Shown in pieces: positions 1-8,046 of a DNA stretch of 64,000 bases. A model generated the notes under the pieces. That model was not told the origin of the DNA and ran no database searches. It saw nothing but the letters and a program-made list of their open reading frames with translations. The stretch spans positions 806,001 through 870,000 of the forward strand of contig NZ_CP130058.1 in assembly GCF_030644365.1 (NCBI RefSeq), read 5' to 3'. The stretch's first letter is position 1. Every line of letters begins with the position of its first letter. Source of the stretch: Schaalia sp. HMT-172. Its GTDB lineage: Bacteria; Actinomycetota; Actinomycetes; Actinomycetales; Actinomycetaceae. A program made the translations under genes and the position numbers.

Positions 1-213
1 GTGCGCGCCGCCCTCGTGTGGTCGGACGCGACCGCGCGCCTGGCCCGCGAGCACAATGATGCGAACATGATGGCTGTCGGCGCCCGTCAGCACAGCGAGG
101 ACGAGGCCATCGCCTTCATCGATGCCTTCCTCGAGACCCCCTTCACCGGGGATGAGCGCCACCAGCGCCGCATCGACCTGATGGCCGCGTACGAGCGTTC
201 CGTGCGCGCCTGA
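1..213 (+). CDS. rpiB: Ribose-5-phosphate isomerase B, C-terminal fragment
   Basis: The reading frame is open from the window edge and stops at 211-213, so only the last 70 residues are present. The stretch ALVWSDATARLAREHND followed by ANMMAVGAR and a C-terminal FLETPFTGDERHQRRI segment matches the end of RpiB/LacAB-type isomerases, which interconvert ribose-5-phosphate and ribulose-5-phosphate in the pentose phosphate pathway. The gene lies upstream of a strong hairpin and appears to be the last of its transcript. The true start is outside the window. The assignment rests on family recall of the C-terminal motif. Confidence 0.8.
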   Translation: MRAALVWSDATARLAREHNDANMMAVGARQHSEDEAIAFIDAFLETPFTGDERHQRRIDLMAAYERSVRA

Positions 214-223
214 GAACTTCCGT

Positions 224-253
224 GGAACGGGGCCGATGGGCCGGCCCCGTTCC
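224..253 (+). terminator. Hairpin after rpiB
   Basis: GGAACGGGGCC and GGCCCCGTTCC form a GC-rich stem with a short loop 11 bases after the rpiB stop. No T-tract follows, which is common in high-GC actinobacteria. Confidence 0.7.
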
Positions 254-300
254 GTGTGCTCGCCCCGGTGGCTGCCCGCCCCGGCCTCGTGGTTTCCTAA

Positions 301-417
301 AAATGTCGCATGCAATTCCCCGGCGCGTATTTCAAACTTTGAAATCGGACTGTTGAAATTTCGCGGTTTTCTCGATACCTAACAAAACTGAGGGGAGCCA
401 AATTGCATGCGACTTTT
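301..417 (+). repeat. Palindrome-ended repeat element, copy 1
   Basis: The ends are AAATGTCGCATGCAATTC and AATTGCATGCGACTTTT, which are inverted repeats. The interior carries a second small palindrome (TTTCAAACTTTGAAA) followed by a CGGACTGTTGAAATT segment that recurs in other copies. A further 20 bases on the left (CTCGTGGTTTCC) also resemble flanks of other copies. There is no coding capacity. Other copies lie near 5213, 12964, 23481, 28574 and 61205, all in the same orientation. The element fills most of the rpiB-mntH gap. Confidence 0.85.
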
Positions 418-504
418 GAGGGAGCGCAGGGAGGTGGCTCGGGCGCGGGTTCAGCCTCGGGCAGGGGGTTGAGCCTCGGGAGCAGTGCCCGCGTGCTCCG
501 GGTG

Positions 505-1764
505 CTAGCCCTGGCCGGTGAGCGTCAGGTACACGAGGAACAGGTTGAGTGCGACGATGACGGCCGCAATGGCGAAGCCGACGGCGCGCAGCGTGCGGGT
601 GTTCGCGTACTCGCCCATGACCTCGCGCTTGGCGGTCAGGCGCATGAGCGGGATGATCGCGAAGGGGATTCCGAAGGAGAGCGCCACCTGCGAGACAACC
701 AGCGCCCACGTCGGCTCCGCGCCCGCGCCCAGGATGATCAGGGCCGGAATGAGGGAGACGAGGCGGCGCACCAGGATCGGTACGCGAACGTGGAGAAGGC
801 CATTCATGATCTCGGAGCCCGCGTAGGCGCCCACCGACGTCGAGGCCAGGCCCGAGGCGAGCAAACCCACCGCGAAGACCGTGCCGACGAGGGGGCCGAG
901 CGCCGAGGAGATCGCCGCGTGCGCCCCCTCGATCGTGTCGGTGCCGCTCTGACCGGCCAGAGCCGCGGCCGCCAGCAGCAGCAGACCGATGTTGACCAGG
1001 CCCGCGATGCTCAGCGCCCAGTAAATGTCGATGCGCGTGGCGCGCAGCAGGCGCGAGAGGTGCCCCGAGGAGTGGCGCGAGTCCGCGGTGGAGGGGCCGA
1101 GCTCGTCGGCCTCGTGGTCGTTGACCAGCGAGGAGTGCAGATAGACCGCGTGCGGCATGACGGTTGCGCCCAGCATGGACGCCGCGACCAGCACCGAGTC
1201 CGTGCCCTGGAAGCGGGGGAGGAGGCCGCCGAGGATCCCCGACGGGCTGGGAGGCGCGACGAAGAGGCCCGCCAGGAAGCCCAGCGTGATGATGATGAGT
1301 AGGCCGACGATGATCGTCTCGAACTGGCGCTGTTTGCCTTCGCCTTGGACGACGAGAAGCGCCATGGACACGGCGCCGATGATGACGCCGCCCCACAGGA
1401 GTGGGACCCCGAATAGGAGGTGAAGGGCGAGTGCGCCGCCGATGACCTCGGCCAGGTCGGTCGCGGCCGCAACGATTTCCGCTTGGATCCAAAAGGCGAT
1501 GCGGGCGGGCTTAGACATGCGGTCGCCGAGCAGGGCGGGCAGGGACTTGCCGGTGACGAGGCCGAGCTTCGCGGAGAGGTACTGGATGACCATCGCGAAA
1601 ATGTTGGAGGCGAGGAGGACCCACACGAGCAGGTAGCCGTAGCGCGCGCCGGCCGTGATGTTGGCTGCGACGTTGCCGGGGTCGACATAGGCGACGGCCG
1701 CGACGAAAGCGGGGCCGAGGAGGGGGATGAGCTTGTGGCGATGCTTGCTGTCCGTGGCGCTCAC
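505..1764 (-). CDS. mntH: NRAMP-family Mn2+/Fe2+ transporter
   Basis: The protein has about 419 residues, the usual NRAMP length, with many hydrophobic helices. TM1 contains the metal-binding signature DPGN (VAYVDPGNVAANITAG) and a later helix contains MPHAVYLHS, the second metal-coordinating motif of the family. It should import Mn2+ (possibly Fe2+) with protons across the cytoplasmic membrane. I chose the GTG at 1764 (VSATDSKHRHK) because TGAGGATC lies just upstream and the protein then starts shortly before TM1; the frame stays open much further upstream but overlaps the divergent argS. An imperfect palindrome at 1788-1810 sits just upstream and is a plausible metalloregulator site. Confidence 0.9.
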   Translation of the reverse strand: MSATDSKHRHKLIPLLGPAFVAAVAYVDPGNVAANITAGARYGYLLVWVLLASNIFAMVIQYLSAKLGLVTGKSLPALLGDRMSKPARIAFWIQAEIVAAATDLAEVIGGALALHLLFGVPLLWGGVIIGAVSMALLVVQGEGKQRQFETIIVGLLIIITLGFLAGLFVAPPSPSGILGGLLPRFQGTDSVLVAASMLGATVMPHAVYLHSSLVNDHEADELGPSTADSRHSSGHLSRLLRATRIDIYWALSIAGLVNIGLLLLAAAALAGQSGTDTIEGAHAAISSALGPLVGTVFAVGLLASGLASTSVGAYAGSEIMNGLLHVRVPILVRRLVSLIPALIILGAGAEPTWALVVSQVALSFGIPFAIIPLMRLTAKREVMGEYANTRTLRAVGFAIAAVIVALNLFLVYLTLTGQG

Positions 1765-1787
1765 GGGGATCCTCACTACAGGTAGAA

Positions 1788-1810
1788 AATATTCGGCTAC
1801 CCGAAATATT
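1788..1810. promoter_or_regulatory. Candidate metalloregulator operator (MntR/DtxR-like)
   Basis: AATATTCGG and CCCGAAATATT form an imperfect inverted repeat about 25 bases upstream of the mntH start. A palindrome next to an NRAMP gene suggests a DtxR/MntR-type repressor site. This is inferred from position and symmetry only; no consensus was matched. Confidence 0.45.
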
Positions 1811-1933
1811 ACTCGCCTCGCGTCCCTCACGGCGGGACGAAAGCCGCTCAGGCGCGCCTCGTGTGGCCAGGTTTTCACGCCCGGGCCGCTTAAACGTTCG
1901 CGGTGGCGAGCCAAAACCCCGTAGGCTAATGGG

Positions 1934-3613
1934 GTGACTCCTGAAGAACTTGCCTCCCTTATCCGCTCGACGCTGCTGGACGCTGCCGCCGCCGGGCGCA
2001 TCTCTATCGACCCCGCCCAGGTGCCCGATCCCGTGACGGTCGAGCGCCCCCGCGTGCGCGAGCACGGCGACTGGGCCACCAACGTCGCCATGCAGCTCGG
2101 CAAGAAGGCCGGCATGGCCCCGCGCGAGTTCGCGCAGATCCTCGCCGACGACCTGTCTGCCGCCGACGGCATCGACTCTGTCGAGGTCGCGGGACCCGGC
2201 TTCATCAACATCCGCCTGGGCGCGGGCGCGGCCGGCGAGCTGGCCCGCACGATCGTCGAGGCCGGTGCCGAGTACGGCCGCAACGAGACGCTCGCGGGTC
2301 GCTCCATCAACCTCGAATACGTTTCCGCCAACCCCACCGGCCCCGTCCACCTGGGCGGCGCCCGCTGGGCCGCTGTCGGCGACTCCCTGGCGCGTCTCAT
2401 GGCCGCATCCGGCGCCGCCGTGACCCGCGAGTACTACTTCAACGACCACGGCTCGCAGATCGACCGCTTCTCCCACTCCCTCTACGCCCGTGCCATGGGC
2501 CGCGAGGTTCCCGAGGACGGCTACGGCGGCCAGTACATCGCTGACATCGCCGACCAGGTCCGCGCCGACGCGCGCGCCGCCGGCGAGCCCGACCCGATCA
2601 CGCTGCCCGAGGCCGAGGCCATCGAGGTCTTCCGCGCCCGCGGCGTCGAGCTGATGTTCGCGGAAATCAAGGAGCGCCTGCACTCCTTCCGCGCCGACTT
2701 CGACGTCTTCTTCCACGAGGACTCCCTGCACACCTCCGGCGCGGTCGCCGACGCGATCGAACGCTTGCGTGAGCGCGGCGAGATCTTCGACGAGGGCGGC
2801 GCGGTGTGGCTGCGCACGACCACCTACGGCGACGACAAGGACCGTGTCCTCATCAAGTCGGACGGTCAGGCCGCCTACTTCGCGGGCGACGTCGCCTACT
2901 ACCTGAACAAGCGTGAGCGCGGCGCGGACGCGGCCATCTACCTGCTGGGCGCCGATCACCACGGCTACATCGGCCGCATGATGGCCATGTGCGCCGCCTT
3001 CGGCGACAAGCCGGGCGAGAACCTGCAGATCCTCATCGGCCAGCTCGTCAACCTCGTGAAGGACGGCGAGCCCGTGCGCATGTCCAAGCGCGCCGGCACG
3101 ATCGTTACCCTCGACGACCTGGTCGACGCCGTGGGCGTGGACGCCGCCCGCTACGCGCTCGTGCGCGTGTCCATGGACACGCAGGTCGACATCGACCTGA
3201 ACCTGCTCTCGCAGCACTCCAACGACAACCCGGTCTACTACGTGCAGTATGCGCACGTGCGCACCTGCAACGTCGCGCGCAATGCGGCCACGCACGGCGT
3301 CACCCGCGACGCCGGCTTCGACCCCGCCGCCCTCGATACTGAGGCCGACGAGGCGCTGCTGGCGGCCCTCGCCCAGTTCCCCGCCCAGGTCGCGCAGGCC
3401 ACGGAGCTGCGCGAGCCGCACCGCATCGCCCGCTACCTCGAGTCCCTGGCCGCCACCTACCACACCTGGTATGGCCAGTGCCGCGTGACGCCTCGCGGCG
3501 ACGACCCGGTCGAGCCCGGCCACGTCGCCCGCCTTTGGCTCAACGACGCGGTCACCCAGGTGCTGCGCACAGGCCTCGGCCTCCTTGGCGTGAGCGCCCC
3601 CGAGAGGATGTGA
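1934..3613 (+). CDS. argS: Arginyl-tRNA synthetase
   Basis: This 559-residue class I synthetase charges tRNA-Arg in the cytoplasm. The N-terminal Add1-like domain ([17 protein letters not shown]) is followed by the ATP-binding segment [20 protein letters not shown], a HIGH-type motif, and [17 protein letters not shown], which carries the KMSK signature. The C-terminal part ([12 protein letters not shown], then a helical anticodon-binding domain ending in [10 protein letters not shown]) is complete. It starts with GTG at 1934. lysA begins four bases after the stop, so the two genes are very likely co-transcribed, an arrangement common in actinobacteria. Confidence 0.96.
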   Translation: MTPEELASLIRSTLLDAAAAGRISIDPAQVPDPVTVERPRVREHGDWATNVAMQLGKKAGMAPREFAQILADDLSAADGIDSVEVAGPGFINIRLGAGAAGELARTIVEAGAEYGRNETLAGRSINLEYVSANPTGPVHLGGARWAAVGDSLARLMAASGAAVTREYYFNDHGSQIDRFSHSLYARAMGREVPEDGYGGQYIADIADQVRADARAAGEPDPITLPEAEAIEVFRARGVELMFAEIKERLHSFRADFDVFFHEDSLHTSGAVADAIERLRERGEIFDEGGAVWLRTTTYGDDKDRVLIKSDGQAAYFAGDVAYYLNKRERGADAAIYLLGADHHGYIGRMMAMCAAFGDKPGENLQILIGQLVNLVKDGEPVRMSKRAGTIVTLDDLVDAVGVDAARYALVRVSMDTQVDIDLNLLSQHSNDNPVYYVQYAHVRTCNVARNAATHGVTRDAGFDPAALDTEADEALLAALAQFPAQVAQATELREPHRIARYLESLAATYHTWYGQCRVTPRGDDPVEPGHVARLWLNDAVTQVLRTGLGLLGVSAPERM

Positions 3614-3617
3614 CCCG

Positions 3618-5009
3618 GTGAGCGAGGCGGAGTTCCTGACCTGCCCGACCCCCGACGAGCGCCCCGACCTATGGCCGTGGAGCGCGGCGCAGGAGGGAGG
3701 CGTGCTGCGCGTGGGTGGCGTCGACCTGACCAGCGTCGCCGACGAGTTCGGCACGCCCACCTTCGTGCTCGACGTCGAGGCCATGCGCGGCCGCGCCCGC
3801 GTGTGGGCCAGCGCGATGGCCGAGGAGTTCTGGGACGGCTACGGCATGAGCGGCGGCGACGCCTTCTACGCCGGCAAGGCCTTCCTGAGCGCCGACGTCG
3901 CGCGCCTTGTCACGGCTGAGGGTCTGGGTATCGACACCGCCTCGCTCGGCGAACTGAGCCTCGCCCTGCGCGCCGGCGTGGATCCTTCGCGGATCGGTCT
4001 GCACGGCAACAACAAGTCCGACGCGGAAATCCGCCTCGCCCTCGAGGCCGGCATTCACCGCATCTTCATCGACTCGATGGACGAGGTCCGCCAGATTGAG
4101 CGCATCGCCGCTTCGCTCGGTGTCACCGCGCCCGTCATGGTGCGCCTGAAGTCTGGCATTCACGCGGGTGGCAACGAATACATCGCGACCGCCCACGAGG
4201 ACCAGAAGTTCGGCCTGTCCCTGGCCACCGGCCAGGCCTACGAGGCCGTGGCCGCCATCAAGGACGCGCCGCACCTGGACTTCCGCGGGCTGCACAGCCA
4301 CATCGGCTCTCAGATTTTTGGGACCGAGGCCTTCGCCGAGGCCGCCCGCATCGTCATCGACTTCGCGGCGGTTGTGCGCGACGAGCTGAGCCTGGACGTG
4401 CCCGCCATCGACCTGGGCGGCGGCGTCGGCATCGCCTACACCGGCCAGGATCCGGTCCCCACCTCCCCGGTCGAGGTCGCCCGAGCCCTGGCTGGCGTCG
4501 TGCGCGAGCGCTGCGCCCACCACGGCCTGCCCATCCCGCACGTGTCCGTCGAACCCGGCCGCTCGATCGCCGGCCCCTCGATGGTCATGCTCTACCGCGT
4601 CGGCGTCGTCAAGGACGTGTCCCTGGACGACGGGGGAGTGCGCCGCTACGTGGCCATCGACGGCGGCATGTCGGATAACATCCGTCCCGTCCTCTACGAC
4701 GCTGTCTACACGGCGACGCTCGCGAACCGCGACCCGGCCCAGGCCTCGTCCCTGGCGCGCTGCCGCGTCGTCGGTAAGCACTGCGAGAGCGGCGACATCA
4801 TCATCCGCGACATCGACCTGCCCGCCGACATCGCGGGCGGCGACCTGCTGGCCGTGCCCGCCGTCGGCGCGTACGGATACTCGATGGCGTCGAACTACAA
4901 CATGTTGACGAAGCCCGGCGTGCTGGGCGTCGAGGGGGGAAGCACCCGCTGGTTCATCCGCCCGCAGACAATCGATCATCTGCTGGCCCTCGACGCCGGT
5001 CTGGAGTAA
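3618..5009 (+). CDS. lysA: Diaminopimelate decarboxylase
   Basis: The enzyme of 463 residues removes CO2 from meso-diaminopimelate to give L-lysine and uses PLP. Visible motifs are FYAGKAFLS with the PLP lysine, HSHIGSQIF, the glycine-rich phosphate-binding loop DLGGGVGIAY, EPGRSIAGPS, and the catalytic-cysteine region GKHCESGDI. It starts with GTG four bases after argS. The homoserine dehydrogenase gene that often follows in actinobacteria is absent: a hairpin terminator comes first. Confidence 0.96.
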   Translation: MSEAEFLTCPTPDERPDLWPWSAAQEGGVLRVGGVDLTSVADEFGTPTFVLDVEAMRGRARVWASAMAEEFWDGYGMSGGDAFYAGKAFLSADVARLVTAEGLGIDTASLGELSLALRAGVDPSRIGLHGNNKSDAEIRLALEAGIHRIFIDSMDEVRQIERIAASLGVTAPVMVRLKSGIHAGGNEYIATAHEDQKFGLSLATGQAYEAVAAIKDAPHLDFRGLHSHIGSQIFGTEAFAEAARIVIDFAAVVRDELSLDVPAIDLGGGVGIAYTGQDPVPTSPVEVARALAGVVRERCAHHGLPIPHVSVEPGRSIAGPSMVMLYRVGVVKDVSLDDGGVRRYVAIDGGMSDNIRPVLYDAVYTATLANRDPAQASSLARCRVVGKHCESGDIIIRDIDLPADIAGGDLLAVPAVGAYGYSMASNYNMLTKPGVLGVEGGSTRWFIRPQTIDHLLALDAGLE

Positions 5010-5019
5010 GCAGGGCAAT

Positions 5020-5045
5020 GAGACGGGGAGCGCGCTCCCCGTCTC
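5020..5045 (+). terminator. Terminator of argS-lysA
   Basis: A perfect 26-base palindrome (GAGACGGGGAGCG and its complement) starts ten bases after the lysA stop. Confidence 0.75.
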
Positions 5046-5100
5046 GCTTATGGTCCTCCGGGTGCTCGCGAAGTGGCCGTGCGGGGATTACTGGCGCGCA

Positions 5101-5172
5101 TGTCGGTGTCGCTGTTGGTGTCGGTGTCGCTGTTGGTGTCGGTGTCGCTGTTGGTGTCGGTGTCGTTGCTGG
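5101..5172. repeat. 18-bp tandem repeat
   Basis: About four copies of an 18-bp unit (GGTGTCGGTGTCGCTGTT) run head to tail between the lysA terminator and the second palindrome-ended element. No credible gene covers it. Confidence 0.85.
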
Positions 5173-5212
5173 TGTGTCCGGTTCCGTGCTGCCTGCGCGG
5201 TCCTTCCCCAGT

Positions 5213-5327
5213 AATGTCGCATGCAATTCCCTCGGCGATATTTCAAGCTTTGAAATCAGAACGTTGGTATTCTGCGCTTTTCCTGGGGCTTCGAAAACTG
5301 GGGTTTGGGGAATTGCATGCGAAATTG
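5213..5327 (+). repeat. Palindrome-ended repeat element, copy 2
   Basis: AATGTCGCATGCAATTCC on the left and GGAATTGCATGCGAAATT on the right bound an interior with TTTCAAGCTTTGAAA and AACGTTGGTATTCTGCG. It has the same orientation and layout as copy 1 and lies upstream of the first subtilase gene. Confidence 0.85.
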
Positions 5328-5356
5328 CAGGGGAGGCTGCAATCTTCGAGACTAAG

Positions 5357-5374
5357 CTTAGGTAAGCCTACAGT
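5357..5374. promoter_or_regulatory. Candidate DtxR/IdeR iron box
   Basis: CTTAGGTAAGCCTACAG resembles the left two thirds of the actinobacterial iron box (consensus begins TTAGGTTAGSCTAA), with TAGG and CCTA arms. It lies about 75 bases upstream of the subtilase start, between repeat copy 2 and the gene. The right part of the consensus is poor, so the call is tentative. Confidence 0.35.
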
Positions 5375-5445
5375 TTGTTGTTACTGACAAACTCATAGAT
5401 GATGGGTGTATCCGCAATCCAGCACCGATCGAAAGCTGAGGAACA

Positions 5446-7824
5446 ATGCGCCGCACTGTCGCACGCATCGGCGTCGTCGCCGCGCTCGCCCTGTCCGTGG
5501 GCGTCGTGACGGCACAGACCCCGCCAGCCCGCGCCGATGAACCCGCCGCGGGCCTTGTTTCCGCCACCCGCGCCAACGACGACGAGATGAACTACGCCAT
5601 CAACCTGGCGCTGGGAGTCAGTGCCGAGGACTTCCAGCGCGCCCTCGCGCTGGTCCCGTCGGTCAAGGGCGCCGCCCTGGCCTCCTACCCGCAGATCGGC
5701 ACTTTCTTCGCACAGAGCGCCACGCCCTCGTTCGCGCCCGACATGGCCGCCGCGCTCAAGGACGCGGGCATCCCCATTCACTCGATCGGCCCGACCCGCA
5801 CCCAGGGCGTCCTCTACTACGAGCGCGTCACCCTACCCACCGGCGAGGACACCCCCGCGGGTGACAACGCCGCAGCTGACAACGCTGCTGCCCCCGGCGG
5901 CTTGGCCTTCGCGGGCGACGAGGCCGCGACCGAGGCCCAGGCCGGCGCCGAGGAGCGAATCTTCAACTGGGGTGCCGAGACCATGCATGCGCGCGAGGCC
6001 GGGGCCGTGTCCGTGGAACGCGCCCCCGTGACCGTCGCCGTCGTAGACTCGGGCGTCGAGGACACGCACCCCGACCTGGAAGGCCGCGTGGACACGCAGC
6101 GCTCCGTGAAGTGCTCGGTCAACGGCGTCGCCACGCAGGACTTCTACGGCTGGCGCGACGAGTTCTACCACGGCACGCACGTCGCGGGCATCATCGCCGC
6201 CAACCACAACGACATTGGCATCGACGGCATCGCACCCCAGGCGACCATCGTGGCGATTCAGGCCACGAACGATAACCGCCTCATCTACCCCGAGTACGTG
6301 ACCTGCGCGTTCATGTGGGCGGCCGATCACGGGGTGGACATCGTCAACAACTCCTACTCGATGGACCCGTGGGTCTACTGGAGCCCGACGGACCCGGAGC
6401 AGGCGGCGGGCCTGGAGGCGGCGACGCGCTCGATTCACTACGCGCAGGGCAGGGGCATGGCGGTCATCGCCGCCGCCGGTAACGAGGGGGTGAACATCGA
6501 CAACCCCACGATCGATAACGGTTCTCCCACGGATGCCGCCACGCCGACCAAGGGGCGCGCCGTCGAGGGAGGTATCCGCGTGCCCTCCATGATCGACGGC
6601 GTCGCGCAGGTGAGCGCCCTCGCCCAGGCCTACAACGTGGCCCCCGGCCTGTCCTTGGCGCGCGCCGATTTTTCTAACTACGGCACGACGATTGACTTCG
6701 CGGCGCCCGGCGACCAGATTTATTCGACCGCGCCGCTGCTGTTCTACCTGAGCGGCTACGCGGTGGCCGACGGCACGTCCATGGCGACGCCGCACGTGTC
6801 GGGTGTCGCCGCGCTCATCAAGTCGGTGCACCCCGAGTACACGGGCGCGCAGGTCATCGACCTCATGAAGAAGCAGGCGGCGCGCAACTACGGGGAGCTG
6901 AACGCGCCCTGGGACGGCAAGGAATACCGCGGCAGCGGCTTCCTGGATGCTCTCGACGCCGTCCTCAAAGACCAGCCCAGGCCCGTGATCGGCCAGATCG
7001 AGTACTCGAGGGATGGGACGGCGTGGGCGCCGCTGGACGGCCAGGAGCTCTCCGGTTCCGTCTCGGTGCGTGCGACGGTCAGCGGGCCCATGACCTCGGC
7101 GCGAGTGCTGGTGGGCGGCGGCGAGGTCGCCGCTGCCACGGGCGCGGGAGAGCTGACGGGCAACGTCGTGACGCTGCGTGCGGACGGCGTGGATGTCTCG
7201 GCTCTGTCGGGGGAGCAGGTCGTTCGGGTCGAGGCCTCGGGCCGCAACCCGGATCCGCGCGCCGACGATGACGCGGCCTCCTCCGCGGCCTTCACGGTCA
7301 CCTCGGGCGGCGAGGATACGCACGAGGCCGTGGCCGGTCAGTGGATCTCGGATTCGCTGGGCTGGTGGTGGCGCAATGCCGACGGCACTTACCCGGCGTC
7401 GACGTCGATGCGTATTGGAGGCGAGCTGTACCGTTTCGATGCGCGCGGCTACATGGTGACCGGCTGGGTGAGCGAGGGCGGCCGGTGGTACTACCACGGT
7501 GTCTCCGGCGCGCAGGCGTCGGGCTGGCTGAGCGTGGGCGGCACCTGGTATTACCTGGATCCGGACTCCGGCGCCATGGCCTCGGGCTGGGTCAACCTGG
7601 AGGGCACGTGGTACTACCTGGACGCGTCGGGTGCGATGCGCACCGGCTGGTTGCGTGATGGCTCCGTCTGGTACTACCTGCGTGCCTCCGGGGCGATGGC
7701 TACCGGCTGGGTGTTGGACGGGGGCTCCTGGTACTACGTGGATGCGTCGGGGGCGATGGTCACCGGTGCGCGCGTGATCGACGGAGTGTCCTACGTTTTC
7801 GACCCGTCGGGTCGCATGCTCTAG
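5446..7824 (+). CDS. Secreted subtilisin-like peptidase with GW cell-wall-binding repeats (paralogue 1)
   Basis: This 792-residue protein has a signal peptide (about 1-30, ending PARA), a propeptide-like region with NYAINL and SIGPTR, an S8 domain and a C-terminal repeat region. The triad is intact: D201 (VAVVDSGVED), H242 (YHGTHVAG), S445 (DGTSMATPH), with oxyanion N346 (AAAGNEG). Two cysteines near KCSVNG and VTCAF recur in all paralogues and may form a disulfide. From about residue 640, repeats of about 20 residues (GWV..GTWYYLD..GAM) match the choline/glucan-binding (CW_binding) type and should anchor the enzyme to the cell envelope. GAGGAAC precedes the ATG. The substrate is unknown. Confidence 0.9.
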   Translation: MRRTVARIGVVAALALSVGVVTAQTPPARADEPAAGLVSATRANDDEMNYAINLALGVSAEDFQRALALVPSVKGAALASYPQIGTFFAQSATPSFAPDMAAALKDAGIPIHSIGPTRTQGVLYYERVTLPTGEDTPAGDNAAADNAAAPGGLAFAGDEAATEAQAGAEERIFNWGAETMHAREAGAVSVERAPVTVAVVDSGVEDTHPDLEGRVDTQRSVKCSVNGVATQDFYGWRDEFYHGTHVAGIIAANHNDIGIDGIAPQATIVAIQATNDNRLIYPEYVTCAFMWAADHGVDIVNNSYSMDPWVYWSPTDPEQAAGLEAATRSIHYAQGRGMAVIAAAGNEGVNIDNPTIDNGSPTDAATPTKGRAVEGGIRVPSMIDGVAQVSALAQAYNVAPGLSLARADFSNYGTTIDFAAPGDQIYSTAPLLFYLSGYAVADGTSMATPHVSGVAALIKSVHPEYTGAQVIDLMKKQAARNYGELNAPWDGKEYRGSGFLDALDAVLKDQPRPVIGQIEYSRDGTAWAPLDGQELSGSVSVRATVSGPMTSARVLVGGGEVAAATGAGELTGNVVTLRADGVDVSALSGEQVVRVEASGRNPDPRADDDAASSAAFTVTSGGEDTHEAVAGQWISDSLGWWWRNADGTYPASTSMRIGGELYRFDARGYMVTGWVSEGGRWYYHGVSGAQASGWLSVGGTWYYLDPDSGAMASGWVNLEGTWYYLDASGAMRTGWLRDGSVWYYLRASGAMATGWVLDGGSWYYVDASGAMVTGARVIDGVSYVFDPSGRML

Positions 7825-7881
7825 GCGCGGCTCGCCGTCTGTCCGCCCGACCCGGGGTGGACAGGAGTCGAGGCTGATGGT

Positions 7882-7910
7882 GGAGGGGTCGCGCGTCGCG
7901 CGGCCCCTCC
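7882..7910 (+). terminator. Hairpin after subtilase 1
   Basis: GGAGGGG-CGCGCG pairs with CGCGCGG-CCCCTCC to give a strong stem about 60 bases after the stop codon. Confidence 0.65.
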
Positions 7911-7949
7911 CATTGTCTGCGCGTGCGCGCAGGTGTTGACGGGTTTTAG

Positions 7950-8046
7950 CCGCTCTGAATTGTCGATGGTGACAAACTCTAGGAAGATAGTCCTACGCGT
8001 GTACGCTGCTGTGCTCGCGATCGTGACAACCGAAAGTTGAGGAACC
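7950..8046 (+). promoter_or_regulatory. Upstream region shared with subtilase 1
   Basis: Both subtilase genes carry a short inverted repeat (TTGTTACTGACAA; here TTGTCGATGGTGACAA) followed directly by ACTC, then AAAG-TTGAGGAAC before the start codon. The shared TGACAAACTC block suggests a common promoter or regulator. The -10 element is not clear. Confidence 0.4.

Noticed and set aside
403-1302. 299-residue plus-strand frame opposite mntH
   Set aside because: Arg/Glu/Asp-rich low-complexity mirror of a membrane-protein gene; no ribosome binding site.
505-2400. 631-residue upstream-extended version of mntH
   Set aside because: The extra 212 residues overlap the divergent argS and its promoter; NRAMP homology begins after the GTG at 1764.
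1511-3784. 757-residue open frame on the minus strand opposite argS
   Set aside because: It is a mirror frame of a GC-rich gene: valine/glycine/alanine-rich low-information protein, no motifs, and argS on the other strand is unambiguous.
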